Shown piece by piece: positions 58,302 through 64,000 of a stretch of DNA of 64,000 nt. Position numbers and translations under genes: made by a program. How positions within the stretch are numbered: the first letter of the stretch is position 1; the number at the start of each line of letters is the position of its first letter. Source of the stretch: Urophycis tenuis (lineage: Eukaryota; Chordata; Actinopteri; Gadiformes; Phycidae); NCBI GenBank assembly GCA_036785325.1, contig JAXIVH010000285.1, positions 62,001 through 126,000 of the forward strand, given 5' to 3'. A model generated the notes under the pieces. The model searched no databases. It worked only from the letters and a program-made list of their open reading frames with translations, and was not told the DNA's origin.

Positions 58302-60909
58302 ATGTGCGACAGCGGCAGCGCCACCAACTGGACGGAGTACTGTCTTCCCACTTACATACACCACGAGGAGATGGACGACGACCGGAGTGTGAGTATTGAA
58401 CGTGAATTATTTGTTTAATATCATGAAACTATTCTGTTGATTCGACAGCAAAATCAATGTTTTAATGTGTTACGTTTGATATGATGTGACTCTATTTGCC
58501 ATGATAGTCTGAAGGGCACGTCATAGTCATCTAGGTTAAGCGAATAGGTAGCTAAAGCTAATGTTAGCTTGTTGGAAATGAACTGTTAGACCTTACATTT
58601 TGTTTAATGAAACCGAAGTGACGAAGAGTTTTAGCATGTGCATTAAATTAAACATAAAAAATGATTAAGTGGGTGATGTATGAGTGTGAGAAAAACACGT
58701 AACGTTATAAGGCTGACGTTACGTTTTCATAAGACAGACAGACAGACATACTTTATTGATTGAATGCATGAAACTTAACATTTTCTGAAATGACATGGCA
58801 GAAATGCATATTGGCAGTGTAGCCTACTTCATGCTAACAGTTAATGTATTATGTGTGGTTGTCTGGAGCCGGACCTTTAAGGTAGTAACACCAGTCCACG
58901 ATATAGCAGTTCGATCATACCTGTGTTGTGTAATCACCGAGTTAATAAAGTAGACCAAAGATAACCACCGAGTGACGTATAATCTTTTACATAACACTAC
59001 ATTATATATCATGTTACATCTCATGTATGTTTATATCAGTATTTACATTTAGCCTATATTATTCTGTTATCTATACTGTATTTAGAGATTTTGTGGACGG
59101 AAATTAAGCTAATCCGGGGAAGATCAGAAATGTATTTTTGTCCATTATTAGGTTTAGGCCTATTTTATGTATTGAAAACGGTGTAAAAATATTACATTGA
59201 ACTAAATAGGCACTCTCTTTTTAAGGTTCACATTACGATTCAGAAAGGGCAAACCTTGCCCCAACTGGACAGATGCAAGACATGCTGTCTTCATTTTCAC
59301 TGTCCCTTCTGCAGCCCAACTTTGTTTAGCCCAACAAAGTTGAGTAAGTGCAGAGAACATTTGGACAACCATTTCAACCGGGCTGTTTGCCATGAAGGTA
59401 AAGTTTGCAAATATTTGTAGTTACATGGTTGCTGCAACTTCATACTTGATTCAAATTTTGTGTTTATAAGTGACATTTTGTAATAAAATACTGATGATAT
59501 AATGATACTTGATTATTTGCTCTTATGTTTAAGGATATACCATTCACAGATGTGGACTGGAATGTCGGCTTCAGCTCCACTATCATTGTGTCTACTGTGG
59601 TGTAACACTTCTACGCAAACCAGATTTTATTAAACATCTGGATTTGTGCAAGAAGAAGCACAGTGACAACCTTCCATCTCTGGCAACCACTCCCCCAGCA
59701 GTGGCACCAACAACCTCCACCACGCCCCCAGCAGTGGCACTAACAACCTCCACCACGCCTCCGGCAGTGGCACCAACAACCTCCACCACGCCCCCGGCAG
59801 TGGCACCAACAACCTCCACCACATCGGCAGTGGCACTAACAACCTCCACCACGCCCCCGGCAGTGGCACCAACAACCTCCACCACACCGGCAGTGGCACT
59901 AACAACCTCCACCACCACACCGCAGATCACATGCAGGCTGTCATTGACCGCACTGCAGAGGAAAAGCGACTTGTGGACTTCATTTTACAGTCACAGGGGG
60001 CTGAGCAGCATTTGGTGGTACTTTGAGATTTTCTTATTACTGACTGACTCACAGAAATTAATCACCAGAGCATTTGTGAGGAATATCATCAACAGACATA
60101 TTTAACTATGCAGCTCATTTATTGTATTTTTATCTTAAATGTATGTATGTATTTAATGTAATTGACATTTACTGCCTGTTCAGTGATTAACAACTATCAT
60201 ACAATAGGCTCAAAGACCCAATTCCCACAAAGTAATTGTTCCTGTGTCTTGGTTTGCCAATAGGGTGTGCTCAACGGGAAGCCTTCTAAGTGGTTTCCTC
60301 TGAAATCCTCGTTCCTGGTGCCTGTCTACCTTGACAGTGAGGAACAACAGGACATCCTGTTTGCCTTTCTGAAGGCAGTACTGCATAGAACACCAACACA
60401 ACTGGGCTTCACGGATGAAGTGCAGTTCATCTTGGGTGTTCTATTTCCAGAGGTAGGTCTAACCATGTTATGTATTTGTTCATGTTCCTGTACTTTCAAA
60501 GCCTATGTAAACAGCATGGCTACAATGGTGCTACTTGTGTATGGACCAGTGTATAATGGTTTGCTGTTCTGTATTTTTGAAGTAACCTTTCTCTTTTGGA
60601 AGGCCATCATATATGGCCTGTCTGTGCTGCAGAATTTGTCCTTGCAGGAGGCTGAACAGGTCTTCCTCTCTGGTCCCGTTTATCATCAGAGGTAAGACTA
60701 TTTTTTTAAACACAAATCTTTATCAACTATTTGCTAATATTAGTTAATACCTTAATTAAGAAGTAGTTAATAAATGTACCATTTTAAGTGTTTCCAATAT
60801 TTCTGTTAACCCAGCAGTGATTATTTTCTTGTCCATTTACTATTTCAGTGAAGTGGAGGAGTTTCAAAGAGGAATTGGCAGGCAATTGAGAAAAGAATGG
60901 AAATTGTAA
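58302..60909 (+). pseudogene. Zinc-finger / Pro-Thr repeat / PWWP3(MUM1)-like C-terminal protein, one-base frameshift
   Basis: Exons with agreeing phases: 58302-58388 (MCDSGSATNWTEYCLPTYIH), 59226-59397 (CKTCCLHFHCPFC, EHLDNHFNRAVCHE), 59534-60018 (GYTIHRCGLECRLQLHYHCV, CGVTLLRKPDFIKHLDLC), 60264-60452, 60603-60691, 60849-60909; AATAAA at 61163. The Cys/His pairs suggest two zinc-binding modules. Seven PAVAPTTSTTP-like units follow (59693-59925). One missing G near 59931 (CACCGCAGAT against the repeat's CACCGGCAG) shifts the frame; beyond it VIDRTAEEKRLVDFILQSQG, NGKPSKWFP, YLDSEEQQDIL, FPEAIIYGLSVL, LQEAEQVFLSGP and EVEEF match the C-terminal region of PWWP3/MUM1 proteins as I remember it. 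The PWWP domain itself is absent. The function of this combination is unknown. Confidence 0.6.
59693..59930 (+). repeat. 33-bp coding tandem repeat, seven units
   Basis: Units CAGCAGTGGCACCAACAACC plus CTCCACCACGCC-like ends, 30-33 bp, encode PAVAP/LTTSTTP. The same unit family occurs at 63818-64000. Confidence 0.95.
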
Positions 60910-61246
60910 TTGGTATGTAGTGCTGTTACCTACTTCACAATCTAGGGGTTGAATATTGGAGGGTGAGGAAAAGTCAATAATGTCAAAAATGTCAATAACA
61001 TGTTATTTCTACTCTGTTTTCTGGCACCTCTTTCTCTCTTTCTCTCAGGAGTCATGGACCTGTGTGTGTCCTCCCAGCAGCCTGCCTTCTCTCAGCCATT
61101 CACTTAAAAGATGACCAGCCCCTAGGCACTGTTGGCCCTGTGGAAACTGTTTTTGTTTGTTAAATAAAAAGGATGTTTGAAAAAAAAAGTGTGTCCTATG
61201 TTTCTGAACAAATATTAAGGTAAAATGTTTCTGGTATGTTTTTGGC

Positions 61247-61815
61247 AGCTTTATTTATTTATACAGCACATTTCATACACAAGGCAATTCAATGTGGTTT
61301 ACATGATTAAAAGTTCAACATTAAAAGCATTTAAAAACAAAGAACAAACAGCATTTAAAACATGAAAATGCATAAATAGAGGTTAATTTAAAACACAGTG
61401 CAGTATAATGCAACAGCGTTAAAATAAGTAAAGGATTTAAATAATTCAAAGTCCTTACAGAATAAGTTCTGTGATTTATAGACCAGTAGCAGAACTTTTA
61501 AGTATATTCTATAGCTGCCTGGGAGCCAGTGTAAAGTCTTCTGAACTGGAGTAATATGCTCTGATCTCTTTGTCAGTAAGAACCAGAGCTGCAGCATTCT
61601 GAATGAGCTGCAGCTGTTTAATGCTCTTGTGGGGCAGTCCTGTCAGACCATTACAATAGTCAAGTCTACTAGACATAAAAGCATGGATCAGCTTCTCCTG
61701 ATCTGTTTGGGACATGAGACCTCTCACTCTGGATGTGTTCTTCAGCTGGTAGAAGGCTGTTTTGGTGATTGATTTGATGACTGCTGAAAATCAGATCCGA
61801 GTATCAGTACATCAA
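61247..61815 (-). mobile_element. L2-like LINE 3' end nested in the TIR unit
   Basis: On minus: VRGLMSQTDQEKLIHAFMSS-type codons (61727-61660), SRLDYCNGLTGLPHKSIKQL, then HWLPGSYRIYLKVLLLVYKS (61530-61450). These are the C-terminal reverse transcriptase region of fish LINEs, with frameshifts. The 3' tail includes TGAAATGTGCTGTATAAATA (61277-61258). Confidence 0.8.
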
Positions 61816-62467
61816 GGTTTCGGACTTGGTATTTGGTCTTTAAAGACAGTGGTATTTACTAACAGCAATCATCTTTTCTTTATTGCCAAAAACAATTACC
61901 TCAGTTTAGTTGTGGTTTAATTGAAGAAAACTTGCATTCATCCAGTCATTGATTTGTTCTGGAAAGTGATATAACAGCTATATGGAACTGTAGTATTATC
62001 ACAATTAGCACAATTGTTTTGGCATTTGGGTGGAATAAACCTCAAATATTATAGTTAGTGAAAAAAATATCTTTAGGATGATATTGGGATATCATGAATC
62101 ACATTTGTTTTGACATTTGGGTGAAATAAACCTTAAATATTATAGTTAGAAAGAAAATACCGTTAATAGTATATTAAGTAGCCTAGTATATGGCTGGAAT
62201 AAACCTCTAATATTATAAAATATATTCTGTGGCAGGCACTGTGAGGTCGTAGATCTGCGGTCGTGAATCTGCAGCAGGCACATACTCCTCCCAGTAGGTG
62301 GCACTGTGCGGTCGTAGATCTGCGGTCGTAGATCTGCGGTCGTGAATATGCAGCCTCCGGGTCTGCAGACATACACTATTGCGGCGGTGTGAATTGATAC
62401 GCCAACGTTACGCTCACGTTACGCTTTCGCCTGCGGTGTAAATTCCCAGTCAGATTCCACTGCAGTA

Positions 62468-62764
62468 AGACGAACTGAAAACCCTTGCTGAAGATTTGTT
62501 GAACCAAATGAAATTAGCTGTTAAAAAGGCTAAATGCATTTCATTGGCTTTGGATGAATCCACAGACAACACAGATAATGCCCAACTTCTGGTGTTTGTC
62601 AGATTTTTTGATGAAGTGCATAGTTCAAATGTTCTTTGTGGATTTACTGCATTTTTTTGTTCGGAGTTCTAATTTTGGAATTAAACCGTTACTGTTCGGG
62701 AACCTGGACAGATTTGAAATTTGGTGCGTGGACCTTTTGACTTTCAAATTGAGTACCCCTGGTG
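62468..62764 (+). mobile_element. hAT fragment with GTF2IRD2/FAM200-like transposase piece
   Basis: Plus strand 62468-62625 encodes ELKTLAEDLLNQMKLAVKKA, then LALDESTDNTDNAQLLVFVR, the block around the first catalytic Asp of GTF2IRD2-like hAT transposases. It ends at ACTTTCAAATTGAGTACCCC, ending CTGG at about 62763, an hAT terminus. The rest of the transposase is lost. Confidence 0.7.
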
Positions 62765-62999
62765 TAGCGGGAGCCGCCGGCAAAAACGCCAGTGCAGCGC
62801 GAGAAAGTAGGCGTCATTCTCATCTAGCTCTCCTGAAGTTGTGCGGAATCTGGTACCAATTATTCAAAGACTGAACAGACAGCCGGTAAGATTGCTACGT
62901 TAAGACTTTGTTGCGAGTGCCACTTGTTGTTGATTGTTGGACGCCGACGGAGCATTGGGGTGCAGGTGGGAAAAAAACATTTGTGTTTGTGCACTGTAG

Positions 63000-63700
63000 T
63001 ATCTGCATCTGTGTTGTAAATGTTCACATGGTAGTACGGAATGTATCGTGGAAACGTTGGTTGGTCAGTTTTATTGTAGTTTGCTTAATTTAGTGATTTA
63101 ACTCTGTGATGTGGAATACTGTTGTGACGAATTGGCATAAAGACATGGTTTAAAACGTACATAGTCCTATTTTCATACGAAATCTGTCTAAAATGGAAAC
63201 TGAAACTATTTAATTGCTGAAATTGCACATTGTAATTTGGTGGGAGCGAATATGTATTGTAAATATTTATATGGGTTAAAATGATGTGCTAAACACGCTG
63301 CTGACTATTTTACTGTTTAGTGATCCATATGTTTGGTCACTCAACTTAATTCATTGTGGCTCTCGTAGTTTAAAATGTAGGCTAATTTAATATCTGTGAT
63401 GGATTCAAGCTAAAATAATGAATTTAAAAAATGTGGTTATTTATATACATGTGTGTCAAGTCAAGCTTTTGATAATTGATCATTGTTGATTCCTGTGTGC
63501 CTATTTTTACAAAAGATGTGCAAATTGGTAAATGGTTGGTGTTCTCTGGTTTTTAAGGGTTTTCACCTGTAATGTCTGGGCTTCAAAAAGAAGACAAATA
63601 AAAACAGATAAAGATACAAGAGGCCTGGTCATTGAGTGAAACCCAGTTAAACGTTCAGTATTGGTGTCTCCCTATCAAGTGAGGATTAAGCACAGCCAAA
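63000..63700. other. No gene seen
   Basis: AT-rich sequence. No exon or family motif was recognised. Confidence 0.5.
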
Positions 63701-63709
63701 AAGACAGAC

Positions 63710-64000
63710 ACTTGACACAAATTTTGTGTTTATTAATTTTGTGTTTATTGTTAAATAGTGATGATATAATAATACTTAATTCTTTGCTCTTATGTTTAAG
63801 GGTATACCATTCAACCTCCACCACCACACCGGCAGTGGCACCAACAACCTCCACCACCACACCGGCAGTGGCACCAACAACCTCCACCACCACACCGGCA
63901 GTGGCACCAACAACCTCCACCACCACACCGGCAGTGGCAACAACAACCTCCACCACCACATCGGCAGTGGCACCAACAACCTCCACCACCACACCGGCAG
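63710..64000 (+). repeat. Second, internally deleted copy of the 58-62 kb unit, running off the window
   Basis: 63713-63810 (AATTTTGTGTTTATT, GATGATATAATAATACTT, TTTGCTCTTATGTTTAAGGG, TATACCATTC) matches the intron end and the first codons of the exon at 59534. It then passes directly into the tandem array CAACCTCCACCACCACACCG with 30-bp units to the window end. About 145 bp of zinc-finger codons are missing at the join. Confidence 0.8.

Larger units (their letters stand above)
58051..62446 (+). mobile_element. TIR-bounded unit carrying a zinc finger / PWWP3-like gene
   Basis: TTTACACCGGCAGCG at the left and CGCCTGCGGTGTAAA at the right are imperfect inverted ends. Inside each end lies an inverted subterminal block with TGTCTGCAGACCCGGAGGCTGC and CGACCGCAGATC (58207-58255 and 62320-62372, with more copies at 62247-62345). 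Between them is a spliced gene with its own polyadenylation signal and, near the right side, a nested LINE 3' end. No transposase was recognised, so it may be non-autonomous or a new kind. Target duplication is unclear. Confidence 0.55.

Noticed and set aside
59592..59930. Val/Glu- and Trp/Leu-rich minus-strand frames (also at 63675-63994)
   Set aside because: Antisense shadows of the tandem array coding PAVAPTTSTTP.
62146..62376. Frames with DLRPQIYDRRS repeats
   Set aside because: They come from the repeated CGACCGCAGATC subterminal motif and have no start or splice context.
1..64000. CRISPR arrays, tRNA or rRNA genes
   Set aside because: No spaced direct repeats of the CRISPR type, no tRNA A/B-box cloverleaf and no rRNA sequence were recognised; the tandem arrays present are satellites.

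Overview
The window looks like a stretch of teleost (ray-finned fish) nuclear genome. It is AT-rich, it has spliced genes with GT..AG introns, and it holds the transposon mix typical of fish: Tc1, several hAT lineages, a P/THAP element, PIF-Harbinger, a KDZ (Zisupton-type) transposase, a Helentron with an endonuclease tail, DIRS, L2/CR1-like LINE ends, a Gypsy-like solo LTR and many MITEs. No prokaryotic gene, rRNA, tRNA or CRISPR array was seen.

Layout. 1-6.2 kb is the 3' three quarters of a minus-strand, many-exon KDZ transposase gene. A foldback Tc1 (404-2061) sits in one of its introns. 8.7-10.2 kb is an hAT with a second hAT nested inside it, each with its own 8-bp target duplication; a histone-type 3' stem-loop follows. 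10.76-20.8 kb is a MADF-BESS gene (minus) whose last exon is split by an 8-kb hAT (10882-18858). That hAT itself contains a small hAT (13572-14564) and a P/THAP element (14766-18631), and a MITE (15209-15593) is inserted in the P transposase. 21.4-22.3 kb is an almost perfect palindromic TTAA element. 22.8-23.8 kb is a second MADF gene (plus), cut in its BESS region by a TTF/ZMYM-type hAT whose transposase (25003-27532, minus) is nearly intact. 29.8-33.6 kb is a decayed Helentron (minus) that has lost its Rep nuclease. 34-37.2 kb holds exons of an unrecognised minus-strand gene ending at an hAT-like terminus. 37.2-38.9 kb is the gag end of a DIRS element. 39.9-42.4 kb is a SAMD3-like multi-exon gene (minus) with two frameshifts.

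43.7-47.5 kb is the best candidate for a functional gene: a 12-exon USP37/26/29-like deubiquitinase homologue (plus). All its splice phases agree and it has a TATA-like promoter, but no catalytic Cys box is visible. Its last intron-side surprise is a 500-bp pure polypyrimidine tract. A PIF-Harbinger element (47559-51566) starts 16 bp after its stop codon. 51.9-55.6 kb has a solo LTR, a 46-bp minisatellite, a perfect hairpin and an L2-like LINE 3' half.

58.05-62.45 kb is the most unusual unit. TIR-like ends enclose a spliced plus-strand gene that joins a Cys/His zinc-finger module, an 11-residue Pro/Thr repeat array and a C-terminal domain resembling PWWP3/MUM1. A deleted second copy begins at 63.7 kb and runs off the window.

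Most coding units carry one to several frameshifts or stops, several of them at homopolymers, so assembly error cannot be excluded for single lesions.
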